Below, one piece after another: positions 1 to 7,962 of a stretch of 64,000 nucleotides of DNA (position 1 is its first letter; the number at the start of each line of letters is the position of its first letter). Position numbers and translations under genes: made by a program. The stretch comes from Chloroflexota bacterium. Lineage in GTDB: Bacteria; Chloroflexota; Dehalococcoidia; Tepidiformales; Tepidiformaceae. The DNA lies in NCBI GenBank assembly GCA_026710655.1, contig JAPOQN010000031.1:1-64000 (forward strand). Direction: 5' to 3'. Under the pieces are notes generated by a model that made no database searches, had not been told where the DNA came from, and was given only the letters and a program-made list of their open reading frames with translations.

Positions 1-91
1 CCGCGCCCTCTGGATCCAGGGCGCCGGCATCGTGACCATCAACGCCGCCATCATCGCTGCAGCCGTCACCCTCGTCGACGCGTTTCGATGA
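1..91 (+). CDS. C-terminal end of a small membrane-anchored coiled-coil protein (DUF1640-like), cut by the window edge
   Basis: The last 29 codons before a TGA stop at 89-91 lie in frame from base 2. They read as one hydrophobic helix that begins RALWIQGAG and ends LVDAFR. This matches the tail of three other small proteins in this window (4870-5304, 11561-11830, 14039-14269), which end with ALAIQGG, FAIQSG or ALAIQSG followed by a hydrophobic helix. I infer it is a further member of that family. The coiled-coil part and the start lie outside the window. Function is unknown; the helix would anchor the C-terminus in the membrane. Confidence 0.6.
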   Translation, partial: RALWIQGAGIVTINAAIIAAAVTLVDAFR

Positions 92-611
92 GCGGGGTGA
101 TCGGTGGTCGGTCCGCCCCGTCCTCCAAGAGCCAACAGCCAACAGCCGCGAGCGCAGCTCGCCCGCCCCGTTAACCTTTCTCCGTGATTGGCGTTATACC
201 CCCTGATTACCAGTTCGCGAGTGGGCCTCCGTGGGCCCTTCGCGTGGGCGGAACAGGTTGACCGTCGAGCAAGCGAAACGTAGGCTCGCCCCAACTCTGT
301 CCGCATTCTGTTACACGGAGAAAGGAGGCCGCTTTCCCCCGCTGAGCGAGGCGCGCGCGCCGGTCGAGAGACCCGCGCGAGAGGCGTGAGACGCGAGGGT
401 TTCAGCTGATACACCACGCACAGGGGAACGGCCCGGACCCGCCTGGAGCCTAGCGCCAGGCACTGGCGGCAGAACGAGCGGGCGGCCCCACAGAGGAAGC
501 GGAGCATCCCTCCGCAACCGCCCGCACGATCCGGGCGAGTCCGGAACACGACCGGCCCCACGGGGCCACAGGACAGAACCAACTCAAACACCCAGCAAAG
601 GGGTACTTGAA
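92..611. other. 520-nt intergenic region, probably a long structured leader for the surface protein gene
   Basis: No convincing gene is present; a 68-codon minus-strand ORF at 311-517 has no family features. The first part (about 99-147) holds 7-nt periodic stretches (TGATCGG then TGGTCGG; AGCCAAC twice) that resemble the heptamer hairpin repeats elsewhere. The part from 300 to 600 can form several short hairpins, for example GGTC-gaga-GACC near 362, GCG-tgaga-CGC near 385 and GCCT-agcgcc-AGGC near 449. A ribosome-binding stretch AAAGGGG sits 8 nt before the TTG start at 612. I compared it by eye with known riboswitch classes and could not assign one. Confidence 0.4.
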
Positions 612-2618
612 TTGAAGAGCAACCTTATTAGCGCCATCGCCGGTTGGAAGTCCGCCGCGCTCCTGGCGCTTGTAGCAATGGTGGCGGCCGTCGCCTTCAG
701 CGGCGTCCTCACCAGCACGGAGTCTGCCGACGCGCAGGCTGCGGACTACAACAGCAACCCGGGCAAAACTGTGGCCGTGCAGTTTGACGACATCACAAGC
801 CCGAGTGCAGGGGACGACTACCGGATCTCCGCGGATAGCGAGGGTTCGGCAACGTTCGTGGCGAACGGTGGCACGTCAATCCTCTGCACCAACAGGAACC
901 TTGACGGCAACGACGACGGCAATGCCGACGGGGTGGATGATCCCACCACAACGGGCACTGACGAAGCAACGACCGATCCGGTTGCAGATCCTGACGACCG
1001 CAACGTCCGCTCAGTCTGCGACACCGCGAATGGCTTGGCGGTGGGCGACGACGGCAACGACCTTGGTAACGCCGATGCCAACAGGGTCACCCTGCTCGTC
1101 AGGATTGACGACGACTCCCCGAGGGGTCGAATTTTCGTCGAGCGGCGTAACCGCACCGGTGGCGAATTCGTGTTCGTCGAAGGCAAGGTCATCCAAGTCA
1201 ATCCGCTGAACCCGGCGGCTGCCCTTCGTGGCGGCCCACCGAGTGCCGCGGCGATCGACAAGGACGGCAGCGCTCCGAGCAACATTACGGTGACGCTCAC
1301 GAACGCCATCGGCCTTGGTATCGGTAGCGAGGCCGTGTTGGTCACCACCTCGCGAGGCGTCCTGACGTCGGGCGAGGACTGCGCGAACGAAAGCGCTTGT
1401 ACCCTCCTGACCGCCGCCGGCACCGGTAGCATCACCGTTGCTCTGACGGGTAACGGCGCGACCGGCACCGCCGAGGTGGTCTTCCGGCACCTCGCTTCGG
1501 GTCTCAACCATACGGCTGAAGTAGTCGTCCACGGCGATCCCGCGAGCATCAGTGCTGCAGCGGATCAGGGGACGATTGCGATCGGTGGGTCGACCTTCAT
1601 CGTCGTGACCATCGTCGATGCCGAGGGCAACCCGACAGTCGGCAAGCATGCGGGCGTGAACAGCGGGCAGCCGCTGGTCCCAGGCATCCTGGGTCCAGAG
1701 GTTCCGGCGGGCGACCGCGCGAATCCGGTGACGTCCAACCTCAACGTCGACCGCAATTATCCTGGCGTAGCCAACGACATCCCGGCCTGTGGCAACCAGC
1801 TAGCGGTTGTGGATGATGCGGCGACCACGGATGTCGATGAGAGTACTTTGAACCTGCAGGCTGCGGACGGTACGGATGTGGGCTCCGGCACGAATACTGC
1901 CGGGCAGTGCGTCATCCAGGTCACCGCCCCCGACGAGCCTGGCGCGGCCAACGATGCGACCCGCGGGACGCACACGGTCGCAATCTCGTCGCTTGTGGCT
2001 CTCGGTGGAGACCTTACTCCGAGGATCGACACGGTCACCGTGGAAATCCAGGTGGGTGGATCCCCGGCCAGCATCGAGTCGGATTCCCCCGGCCGGGTTG
2101 ACTCGCTCAGCTCGACCAGCATCACCGTTACCGTCCTCGACGACGAGGGCGTGCGCGTCGGCGCAGTGCCCATCACCGTCATCAAGGTCGAAGGCTCCGG
2201 CCAGGTCGATGACGTGGCCACTGGCATGACGTCGGACGGCCGTGCGTCGTTCACGTACCTCGCTCCGCTCACGCCGGGTGAGGCCGTGTTCCTGATTCGC
2301 GCCGGCGATGCTGCCAAGGGTCAGCAGATCCAGGACACCATCACCCTCGCCATCGGCCCCGAGCCTGAGGTAGCCCCTGAGGCTCCGCCGGCCACGTGGA
2401 ACAACGAGCTCGTCTCGGGTCAGAACTACGTCGTCTGGAACGGCGCCGACGGTGCTGATCCTTCCGAGGGCGCTGCTGAAGGCGTGTCGGCCATCTGGTC
2501 GTACAACTCTGGCAGTGGCTCCTGGGATGGCTACTTCCCGGATGCTGCTGATGTGCCGGGTGGCAACACCCTCACGTCCCTCAGCAACAACCAGTCCTAC
2601 GTAGTCATCGTCGACTAA
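612..2618 (+). CDS. secreted cell-surface protein with bacterial Ig-like (invasin-type) repeats
   Basis: The protein has 668 residues and a TTG start, chosen because AAAGGGG lies 8 nt upstream and a signal peptide follows at once (basic MKSN, hydrophobic residues about 14-33, likely cleavage after ADAQA near 43). The mature part is acidic and rich in Thr, Asp and Gly. At least two Ig-like/invasin-type modules can be seen, at about 215-330 and 480-580, with phrases such as TVTVLDDEGVRVG and GRASFTYLAP. The C-terminal 75 residues form a separate module (NYVVWNGADG, WDGYFP, LSNNQSYVVIVD) of a kind I associate with Chloroflexota exported proteins. No membrane anchor is visible. A role as a surface-layer or adhesive protein is inferred only from this architecture. 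Confidence 0.75.
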   Translation: MKSNLISAIAGWKSAALLALVAMVAAVAFSGVLTSTESADAQAADYNSNPGKTVAVQFDDITSPSAGDDYRISADSEGSATFVANGGTSILCTNRNLDGNDDGNADGVDDPTTTGTDEATTDPVADPDDRNVRSVCDTANGLAVGDDGNDLGNADANRVTLLVRIDDDSPRGRIFVERRNRTGGEFVFVEGKVIQVNPLNPAAALRGGPPSAAAIDKDGSAPSNITVTLTNAIGLGIGSEAVLVTTSRGVLTSGEDCANESACTLLTAAGTGSITVALTGNGATGTAEVVFRHLASGLNHTAEVVVHGDPASISAAADQGTIAIGGSTFIVVTIVDAEGNPTVGKHAGVNSGQPLVPGILGPEVPAGDRANPVTSNLNVDRNYPGVANDIPACGNQLAVVDDAATTDVDESTLNLQAADGTDVGSGTNTAGQCVIQVTAPDEPGAANDATRGTHTVAISSLVALGGDLTPRIDTVTVEIQVGGSPASIESDSPGRVDSLSSTSITVTVLDDEGVRVGAVPITVIKVEGSGQVDDVATGMTSDGRASFTYLAPLTPGEAVFLIRAGDAAKGQQIQDTITLAIGPEPEVAPEAPPATWNNELVSGQNYVVWNGADGADPSEGAAEGVSAIWSYNSGSGSWDGYFPDAADVPGGNTLTSLSNNQSYVVIVD

Positions 2619-2640
2619 CCTGTCCGTCAACCAACCCCGT

Positions 2641-2690
2641 CCCCCGTCCCCGCCTCGCGGGGGCGGGGGCCCGGGGAAGGTCCCGGGCTT
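2641..2690 (+). terminator. double hairpin after the Ig-like surface protein
   Basis: A 13-bp stem with one G-U pair (CCCCCGTCCCCGC against GCGGGGGCGGGGG) spans 2641-2669. A second stem, GCCCGGG/CCCGGGC, spans 2669-2688 and is followed by a short T run (CTTT). The position between two same-strand genes fits a Rho-independent terminator or 3' end stabiliser. Confidence 0.6.
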
Positions 2691-2726
2691 TAGCCATAAC
2701 GGACAGATAGCAAGGAGCAAAACCGA

Positions 2727-3509
2727 ATGACCAAGACTCTCAAGTGGCTCGGAGGGGGTATCGCGGCAGCCATGCTGCTGGGCCTCGCCGGCCTCTTCAG
2801 TGGAGAGGTGGCGGAGGCGCAGCCGTCTGGCCCGCCTCACCGCTTCGCCGGCTCCGTCAGCCTCGACGGTGAGCCCGCTGCCGCTGGCACGTCGGTCACC
2901 GCCGTCGTGAACGGCGCCGAGTGTGGCTCCGCGACGGTCCTCACCAGCGCTGCTGGCTCGACCTACGTGCTCGACGTTCCCGACTCTTGCGCCGACGCCG
3001 GCGACGCCGTCTCCTTCCAGGTGGGCGGCTACGACGCGGCCGAGCACGGGGAGTGGAGCAGCGGTGGCCGCAGCGACCTCGACCTGACCGCCTCCGCCAT
3101 GATGCCGGAAGACCCGATGGGTGAAGAAGGCATGGGCGAAGAAGGTATGGGCGAAGAGGGCATGGACGAGTGCCCCGACGACATGGACGACGGCATGAAC
3201 GGTGACGACCCTGCGGAGCCCGCAGAGCCGGCCGAGCCCGCCGAACCGTCTGAGCCTGCAGAACCCATGGACGAAACCGCCGATGACTGCCCCGAAGAGG
3301 AAGGCATGGGCGAAGAAGAAGGCATGGGTGAAGAAGAAGGCATGGGCGAAGAGGAAGGCATGGGCGAAGAGGAGATGGCTCCTGAAGTCTCCGACGCCGG
3401 TACCGGCCTCGCGACCACCAGCACCAGCACCTCGCTGGCTGCCCTCCTCGGCGTGACTGCCCTGGCCCTCGTGCTGGGCGGCTACACCGTCGCTCGCCGC
3501 CGCCGCTAG
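2727..3509 (+). CDS. secreted surface protein with acidic low-complexity repeats and C-terminal membrane anchor
   Basis: The protein has 260 residues, an AAGGAG ribosome-binding site about 10 nt before ATG, and a signal peptide (hydrophobic residues 8-25, cleavage near EAQ 32). A small beta-rich domain (about 35-115) follows. Next are low-complexity blocks: GMGEE units at about 130-145, a PAEPAEP tract at about 160-180 and EGMGEE units at about 192-217. The protein ends with a hydrophobic segment (about 236-255) and RRRR. The tail order of linker, helix and arginines is that of cell-wall sorting signals, but no LPxTG is present; the nearest match is DAGTGLA at the usual place. It is probably co-located for function with the Ig-like protein upstream. 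Its role is unknown. Confidence 0.65.
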   Translation: MTKTLKWLGGGIAAAMLLGLAGLFSGEVAEAQPSGPPHRFAGSVSLDGEPAAAGTSVTAVVNGAECGSATVLTSAAGSTYVLDVPDSCADAGDAVSFQVGGYDAAEHGEWSSGGRSDLDLTASAMMPEDPMGEEGMGEEGMGEEGMDECPDDMDDGMNGDDPAEPAEPAEPAEPSEPAEPMDETADDCPEEEGMGEEEGMGEEEGMGEEEGMGEEEMAPEVSDAGTGLATTSTSTSLAALLGVTALALVLGGYTVARRRR

Positions 3510-3539
3510 TTCGCTAGCGTCGCCAACGGCAACCAACCC

Positions 3540-3570
3540 GAAAGGGGCCCTCCGGGGCCCCTTTCTTGCG
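3540..3570 (+). terminator. intrinsic terminator after the acidic surface protein
   Basis: A perfect 11-bp stem GAAAGGGGCCC / GGGCCCCTTTC closes a TCCG loop (3540-3565) and is followed by TTGC. It lies 30 nt after the stop codon at 3509. Confidence 0.8.
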
Positions 3571-3581
3571 TCCCGGCGGGG

Positions 3582-3676
3582 TAGTGGCTAGTGACTGGTG
3601 ACTAGTCCCCCCTGCCCCGCCCCGGCGAGCGCAGCGAGCCACTACACTAGCCACTAACCACCAGCCACTAGTCACT
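3582..3676. repeat. heptamer-built inverted repeat, copy A
   Basis: The left arm reads in 7-nt steps TAGTGGC, TAGTGAC, TGGTGAC, TAGT. The right arm, on the other strand, reads TAGTGAC, TAGTGGC, TGGTGGT, TAGTGGC. The arms can pair over about 25 nt around a GC-rich middle that contains GCGAGCGCAGCGAGC. Related copies lie at 29555-29660 and 43258-43350. The right arm runs directly into the ATG at 3677. Confidence 0.8.
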
Positions 3677-4276
3677 ATGAAAAACTGGATCATCGCCGCC
3701 CTCGTCGCCGCGCTCGCGCTGTCGCTCGTCGCCGGCGTCGTTGTCGCGCAGACGCGGCAGGCGCAGCCCACGGCCACGGTCCAGCTGCGCATCTGGGAAA
3801 GCGCCGAGGACCCCTCCCGCAACTGGATCAGCATCCGCACCGACGGCGCCCCCTGGGACCCCACCACCCCACCCCTCCTCCTCGATGACGGCCACAGCCC
3901 CGACGGCCGCCACCGCTACGCCCACCTCACCATCGAGAGCGCCGTCCCCGACCCCGTCCCCACCGGCCTGCGCATCACCGAGACGAGCTGCTATCGCGGG
4001 CAGTTCAACGCCTTCCTCACGCTCCACGGCGTCCTCGAGAACGTCACCGACGCCACCATCAGCGACATCACCATCACCGGCGCCCTGCGCGACCGCACGG
4101 GCGTGGAGGCGGCGCAGGGGTCGGCTATCCTCCTGCACGGCATCTCGCCGTGGGGCAAGCGCGCCTTCGCGATTCACTTCTACAGCGCCGCCGCCACCCG
4201 CGGCACGTGCCACCTCCTCGGCATCGAGTATCGGGCCAGCGCCCGCTTCGATGCCCCCGTGGAGGCCCCGCGATGA
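3677..4276 (+). CDS. secreted protein with a repeated unrecognised domain (RxW..DP...RY type)
   Basis: The protein has 199 residues and a signal peptide (MKNW, hydrophobic residues 5-24, cleavage near VVAQ 25). Residues about 35-85 carry a segment also found in the next gene and twice in the protein at 38726: VQLRIWESAEDP, then SIR, a Trp, and HRYAHL. The remaining part looks beta-rich, with one Cys pair (TSCYRG and GTCHLL) possibly bridged. There is no Shine-Dalgarno sequence, because a repeat element ends at the base before the ATG. The following gene overlaps its stop by ATGATGA, so the two are translationally coupled. Function is unknown; it is exported and related in architecture to its neighbour. 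Confidence 0.7.
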   Translation: MKNWIIAALVAALALSLVAGVVVAQTRQAQPTATVQLRIWESAEDPSRNWISIRTDGAPWDPTTPPLLLDDGHSPDGRHRYAHLTIESAVPDPVPTGLRITETSCYRGQFNAFLTLHGVLENVTDATISDITITGALRDRTGVEAAQGSAILLHGISPWGKRAFAIHFYSAAATRGTCHLLGIEYRASARFDAPVEAPR

Positions 4277-4857
4277 TGAAGAACGCCGTCATCGCGCTGC
4301 TCGTGGCCGCCCTGGCGCTCTCCATCGCCGGCGTCGTCGCCCAGACGCAGCGCACCGCCACGGTCGAGGTGCGCGTCTGGGAGGACGTCGACGATCCGAC
4401 CCAACACCTCGTCTCCCACCGCCCCCAGGGCGGCGAGTGGAGCGTCGCCCAACCCCTCCCGGAGCTCTACGACGGCTTCGTCCAGGCCGGCCGCTACCGC
4501 TACCGGGACGCCTTCGTGAACGCCACAGTTCCCCAGCCCCTCCCCCCTACCATCGAGTTCTTCGACGTCACCTGCGAGGACCACGTCCACCCCAACGGGA
4601 AACACCTCATCCTGCGTGGCTCCTTCCGCAACGGCACGAACGCGACCCTCTCCGAGGTCGTCATCACCGCCGCCCTCGTGAACGAGGACGGCATCGAGGT
4701 CCTGCAACTCACGGACGAGATCGCGGGCCAGATCGCGCCCGGGGGCGAGCGCTCGTTCACCATCAATTTCATCAGGGCTCCCAACGTGGAGGGAACCTGC
4801 CCCATCGTCGCGGTCGACTACAGCGCCGCCGTCCGCTACGAAGTCCCCATCCCCTAG
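4273..4857 (+). CDS. secreted protein, paralogue of the preceding gene
   Basis: The protein has 194 residues. It starts at the ATG pair that overlaps the previous stop (ATGATGA), and a signal peptide begins exactly there (MMKNAV, hydrophobic to about residue 20, cleavage near VVAQ). The shared domain is at about 27-75: VEVRVWEDVDDP, SHR, a Trp, RYRYRDAFV. The C-terminal half is homologous by eye to the previous protein (LRGSFRNGTNATLSEVVITAAL against a similar stretch there), including a Cys pair (FDVTCED and EGTCPI). The overlap and shared design suggest tandem duplication and co-expression. The molecular role is unknown. Confidence 0.7.
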   Translation: MMKNAVIALLVAALALSIAGVVAQTQRTATVEVRVWEDVDDPTQHLVSHRPQGGEWSVAQPLPELYDGFVQAGRYRYRDAFVNATVPQPLPPTIEFFDVTCEDHVHPNGKHLILRGSFRNGTNATLSEVVITAALVNEDGIEVLQLTDEIAGQIAPGGERSFTINFIRAPNVEGTCPIVAVDYSAAVRYEVPIP

Positions 4858-4869
4858 GGCAGGCGGCTC

Positions 4870-5304
4870 CTACAGCGACTCCACCAGCGCCAGGATGACG
4901 CCCATGCCACCCAGGATGATGCCCCCCTGGATGGCGAGCGCGCGGTACATCTCTGCCCGAAGCGCCTCGAAGCGCTCGTCCACGTGATGCCGCTCGCCGG
5001 TGAATCGGGCATCGAGATACTCGCGGTCCGCCGCACGCTGGGCGTCAAGCCGCTCGCGGTCCGCCGTCCGCATCGTGTCGTAGTGCTCGCGGTCTGCCGC
5101 ATGCATCGCGTCATAGTGCTCGCGGTCCGCCGCACGCATCGCGTCATAGTGCGCGCGTTCCGCTGCACGCTGGGCGTCGAAGTAGGCTCGGGTTAACAGT
5201 TCGCCCGTGGCCTCGGACACCACCTCCACGATCCCCTCCGCGAGCGCCTCATCGGCCCCACTCTCGCGTAGCTTCCGCACGGCGCCCAGCGCGTCCAGCG
5301 TCAC
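4870..5304 (-). CDS. small membrane-anchored coiled-coil protein with hendecad repeats (DUF1640-like)
   Basis: The protein has 144 residues. I chose the GTG at 5304 because GGAGG lies 8 nt upstream, in a context (GGCGGAGGC) identical to that of the paralogue at 11561; the upstream extension is not shared. The N-terminus VTLDALGAVRKLRESGAD is followed by EALAEGIVEVV. Then come six near-perfect 11-residue units of the type DAMRAADREHY (about residues 40-105), which predict a right-handed coiled coil. A hydrophobic tail ALAIQGGIILGGMGVILAL forms one membrane helix. The layout resembles DUF1640/CCDC90-type proteins. Function is unknown. Confidence 0.65.
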   Translation of the reverse strand: MTLDALGAVRKLRESGADEALAEGIVEVVSEATGELLTRAYFDAQRAAERAHYDAMRAADREHYDAMHAADREHYDTMRTADRERLDAQRAADREYLDARFTGERHHVDERFEALRAEMYRALAIQGGIILGGMGVILALVESL

Positions 5305-5425
5305 AGGTTCTGCCTCCGCCGCCAGCGTACTACTTTTGTGAAAGACAAAGCAACCGACCTGCAACGGTAGCACATCGCTAACCCCGCGCGGGGCGCGGGC
5401 TTACTGCCCGCACACAGCGCCCCGG

Positions 5426-5431
5426 TACACT
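5426..5431 (+). promoter_or_regulatory. -10-like box TACACT of leaderless otsA
   Basis: TACACT lies 6 nt before the GTG start at 5438, so a transcript from this box would begin at or next to the start codon. Confidence 0.55.
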
Positions 5432-5437
5432 CTTCGG

Positions 5438-6883
5438 GTGGACCTCATCCTTGCCAACCGCGCGCTCCTCGACCACCACGCCCCGCCCGGGGTCGCTGGC
5501 GGCGCCGCGACGGCAGCCGGCGGCCTCGTCGAGGCCGTACGGCCCGTGCTCGTCCCCTGGGACGGCGCCGGCGGAACCACCTGGATCGGGGCCGGCCGCG
5601 GTCCCCACGACCGCGCCTGGACCGACGGCGACGGCTTCGAGTTGCTCGAGACGCCCGCCGGCCCCATCCGCCACCAGCGCCTCTACCCCAGCGAGTCCGA
5701 CTGGCGGGGCCACTACGCCGAGGTCGCCAACGGCTTCTTCTGGCCCCTCCTCCACCTCGTCCGCGTCGACCTCCCCGAGGCCCTCCCCTACTACCCCACC
5801 CCCGCGCCCCCCTCCGACGACGCCTGGGCCGCCTACGAGCGCGTCAACCGCGCCTTCGCCGAGGCCGCGCTGGCGGCGGGCGGGGGCGTCTGCTGGGTAC
5901 ACGACTACCAGCTCGCGCTCGTGCCGGCCATGCTCCGCGAAGGCGGCTTCGGCGGGCGCACCGGCTTCTTCCTCCACACCCCCTTCCCCTCCCTCGCCGT
6001 CGCCGAACCCTCCCTGCCGCCGCCCGCCCGCGCCCGCTTCGCCGCGTGGCTCGCCGGCATCCTCGGCGCTGACCTCGCCGGCGTCCAGACGGAGGCCGAC
6101 GCCGAGCGTCTGCGCGAGGCGGCCCAGCGCCTCTGCGGCGCTCGCCTCGAGGGCCCCGACCTGCGCGTGAACGACCACCTCGTGCGCATCGCCGCCTTCC
6201 CCGCCGGCATCGACACGGATCAGCTCGCCCGCCAGGCGCCCGAGGGGGCGCTCCCCGCAGCCGTCCCCCGCGATCCCGCCCTGCCCTTGGTCGTCGGCCT
6301 CGAACGCGCCGACTACACGAAGGGCGTTCCCGAGCGTCTGGCCGCGGTCAGCGCGGCGATCAAGGGCGGCGCCCGCTTCGCCTACGCGGGCTTCTCCGCC
6401 CCCACCCGCGCCGGCGTCCCCGCCTACGACGCCCTCCAGGCCGAATGCGAGCGGCTGGCGGCGGAGGCCGCCGGCCTCGCCGCCGAGCGCGGCCTGCCCT
6501 TCGTCCAGGGCCGCGAGGCACTCGCCTGGAGCGAGGTGCTCGCCCTCCTGCGCGAGGCCGACGTCGTCTTCACCGCCTCCCTCGCCGACGGCATGAACCT
6601 TGTGCCATTGCAGGCCGCCGTCGCGCAGTCGTCGCGCCCCGCTGCCGAGCGCGGCGTCGTGCTGGCGGGCCGCGATGCAGGGGTATCGTCCGCCTACGCT
6701 GGCTTCGAGGAAGACGGCCTCGTGCCCTTCGACCCGCTCAAGCCCGAGGGCGCCACGCGCGTCCTCCTTGATGCCCTCAAGGGCCGCCCGGGGCGCATCA
6801 GCGACCGGCTCGTGGCGGCCGTTCGCGAACACGACGCCCATGCCTGGGGCCGCAACTTCCTCGGCGCCCTCGACGGAGCATGA
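5438..6883 (+). CDS. otsA: alpha,alpha-trehalose-phosphate synthase (GT20)
   Basis: The protein has 481 residues, the usual length. It transfers glucose from a nucleotide sugar to glucose-6-phosphate to give trehalose-6-phosphate in the cytoplasm. Visible family motifs are VHDYQLALVPAML, FFLHTPFPS, AFPAGID, the phosphate/nucleotide-binding VGLERADYTKGVPERL, and LADGMNLVPLQAA near the C-terminus. The GTG start follows a -10-like box by 6 nt with no Shine-Dalgarno sequence. The stop overlaps the otsB start (ATGA), giving a two-gene operon for trehalose, a compatible solute. Confidence 0.95.
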   Translation: MDLILANRALLDHHAPPGVAGGAATAAGGLVEAVRPVLVPWDGAGGTTWIGAGRGPHDRAWTDGDGFELLETPAGPIRHQRLYPSESDWRGHYAEVANGFFWPLLHLVRVDLPEALPYYPTPAPPSDDAWAAYERVNRAFAEAALAAGGGVCWVHDYQLALVPAMLREGGFGGRTGFFLHTPFPSLAVAEPSLPPPARARFAAWLAGILGADLAGVQTEADAERLREAAQRLCGARLEGPDLRVNDHLVRIAAFPAGIDTDQLARQAPEGALPAAVPRDPALPLVVGLERADYTKGVPERLAAVSAAIKGGARFAYAGFSAPTRAGVPAYDALQAECERLAAEAAGLAAERGLPFVQGREALAWSEVLALLREADVVFTASLADGMNLVPLQAAVAQSSRPAAERGVVLAGRDAGVSSAYAGFEEDGLVPFDPLKPEGATRVLLDALKGRPGRISDRLVAAVREHDAHAWGRNFLGALDGA

Positions 6884-7671
6884 CGCTGGACGAGGCCCTC
6901 GCGCGCCGTCTCCGCGAGCTTGCGCGCGGACCCTCCCCGCTGCTGGTCGCCAGCGACCTCGACGGCACCCTGGCCCCAATCGTGCCCCGGCCCGAGGACG
7001 CGCGCGTCCCGCCCGCCACCCTTGCCGCCCTCGAACGGCTCTCGCAGGTTGCGCATGTCGCCGTCGTTACCGGTCGCGACCTCGCGACGGCGCGAGCCCT
7101 GGTCCCCGTGGCCGGCGTCGAGTTCGTCGCCAGCCACGGCCACGAAGCGTCGTTCGACACAGCGACGCTCCCGACCTCCGGCGCTTCTCTGGCCGAACAG
7201 CTCGAAGAGTTGGCGCGGTCCCTGGAGACGCGCTTCGAAGGCAGGACCCTGCGGGTCGAGCGGAAGGCGCGTTCTGTCGCCTTCCACTACCGCGCCGACC
7301 CCGCCCTCGCCCGGCCCCTCCGCGAGGCGCTCGCCGAGCTACCGGAGGGTTTCCGTCTGCAGCCCGGGCGCCTCGTCCTCGAGGTCCTGCCCGCGGGCGC
7401 GGGCAAGGACGCCGCCCTCGCCGCCCTCGTCGACCGCTTCCGCCCCGGCTCCCTGCTCGTCCTCGGCGACGACCTGACGGACGTCGCCATGCTCGAGGCG
7501 GCGCGCGACCTCGCTGGCGAGGGCCTGCACGTCCTCGCACTGGCCATCGAAGGCGGCGTCGAGACGCCGCCGGAGGTGGTCGCCGCCGGCGATGCCGTGA
7601 TCGGGCAGGAGCAGGTCGAAGGGGTGATCGCGCTGCTCACCGGGACGCTCGGCTCCCCACATCCGTCCTGA
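6880..7671 (+). CDS. otsB: trehalose-6-phosphate phosphatase (HAD superfamily)
   Basis: The protein has 263 residues and removes the phosphate from trehalose-6-phosphate. HAD motif I is ASDLDGTLAPI (both Asp present), motif II is VVTGRD, motif III surrounds the Lys of GAGKDAALAAL, and motif IV is LVLGDDLTDVAM. The ATG overlaps the otsA stop by 4 nt, so translation is coupled and the two enzymes act in sequence. Confidence 0.94.
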   Translation: MTLDEALARRLRELARGPSPLLVASDLDGTLAPIVPRPEDARVPPATLAALERLSQVAHVAVVTGRDLATARALVPVAGVEFVASHGHEASFDTATLPTSGASLAEQLEELARSLETRFEGRTLRVERKARSVAFHYRADPALARPLREALAELPEGFRLQPGRLVLEVLPAGAGKDAALAALVDRFRPGSLLVLGDDLTDVAMLEAARDLAGEGLHVLALAIEGGVETPPEVVAAGDAVIGQEQVEGVIALLTGTLGSPHPS

Positions 7672-7680
7672 CGGCACGGG

Positions 7681-7686
7681 TATACT
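7681..7686 (+). promoter_or_regulatory. -10-like box TATACT of a leaderless gene
   Basis: TATACT lies 7 nt before the ATG at 7694. Confidence 0.55.
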
Positions 7687-7693
7687 CGACCCG

Positions 7694-7948
7694 ATGGAGA
7701 TTCCGCCCGACCCCGCCGTCGGCCCCGACCGGTCGCAGGACACCTTCGACTTCTCGCAGGGTGCCCTCGGCATGCCCCCCGATCTGGCGCGCCAGCTCCG
7801 GGAGGCCACAGAGGGCCTGACCGGTATGGCCTCTGAGCAGCGCCGCCACCTCGTGATCGCCATGGGCGCCGTGGGCGCGACCGTGATCGCCCCCATCCTC
7901 GCCGGCCGCCGCCGTCGCAAGCGCCGTCGCCGCCGCCGGTCCGCCTAG
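7694..7948 (+). CDS. small membrane protein with strongly basic tail
   Basis: The protein has 84 residues and no recognised family. Residues 1-55 are polar with a possible amphipathic helix (DLARQLREATEGL). One hydrophobic helix (VIAMGAVGATVIAPILA) is followed by a tail of Arg and Lys, which predicts a single-pass protein with the C-terminus in the cytoplasm. Its own -10-like box 7 nt before ATG indicates separate, leaderless transcription. It sits between otsB and a DNA repair gene, with no clear link to either. Confidence 0.6.
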   Translation: MEIPPDPAVGPDRSQDTFDFSQGALGMPPDLARQLREATEGLTGMASEQRRHLVIAMGAVGATVIAPILAGRRRRKRRRRRRSA

Positions 7949-7962
7949 CGGCCTGAGACCGC

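Noticed and set aside
311-517. 68-residue minus-strand ORF in the first intergenic region
   Set aside because: It has no ribosome-binding site, no domain, and Arg/Pro/Ser-rich composition typical of chance ORFs at this GC content.
300-600. Cyclic-di-AMP or cyclic-di-GMP riboswitch in the leader of the surface protein gene
   Set aside because: A GGGGAACGG phrase and several hairpins are present, but the ordered consensus elements of either class could not be found by eye.
1800-3536. Long minus-strand ORF (578 codons) opposite the two surface protein genes
   Set aside because: It is the shadow of two plus-strand genes with clear signal peptides. Its composition is Arg/His/Gly-rich and it has no domain features.
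3582-3676. CRISPR array from the short repeated units
   Set aside because: Units are 7 nt and contiguous, in inverted arms, with no spacers and no cas genes.
4150-4272. Upstream extension of the secreted protein at 4273
   Set aside because: The added residues are an out-of-frame copy of the previous gene. The signal peptide begins exactly at the overlapping ATG pair.
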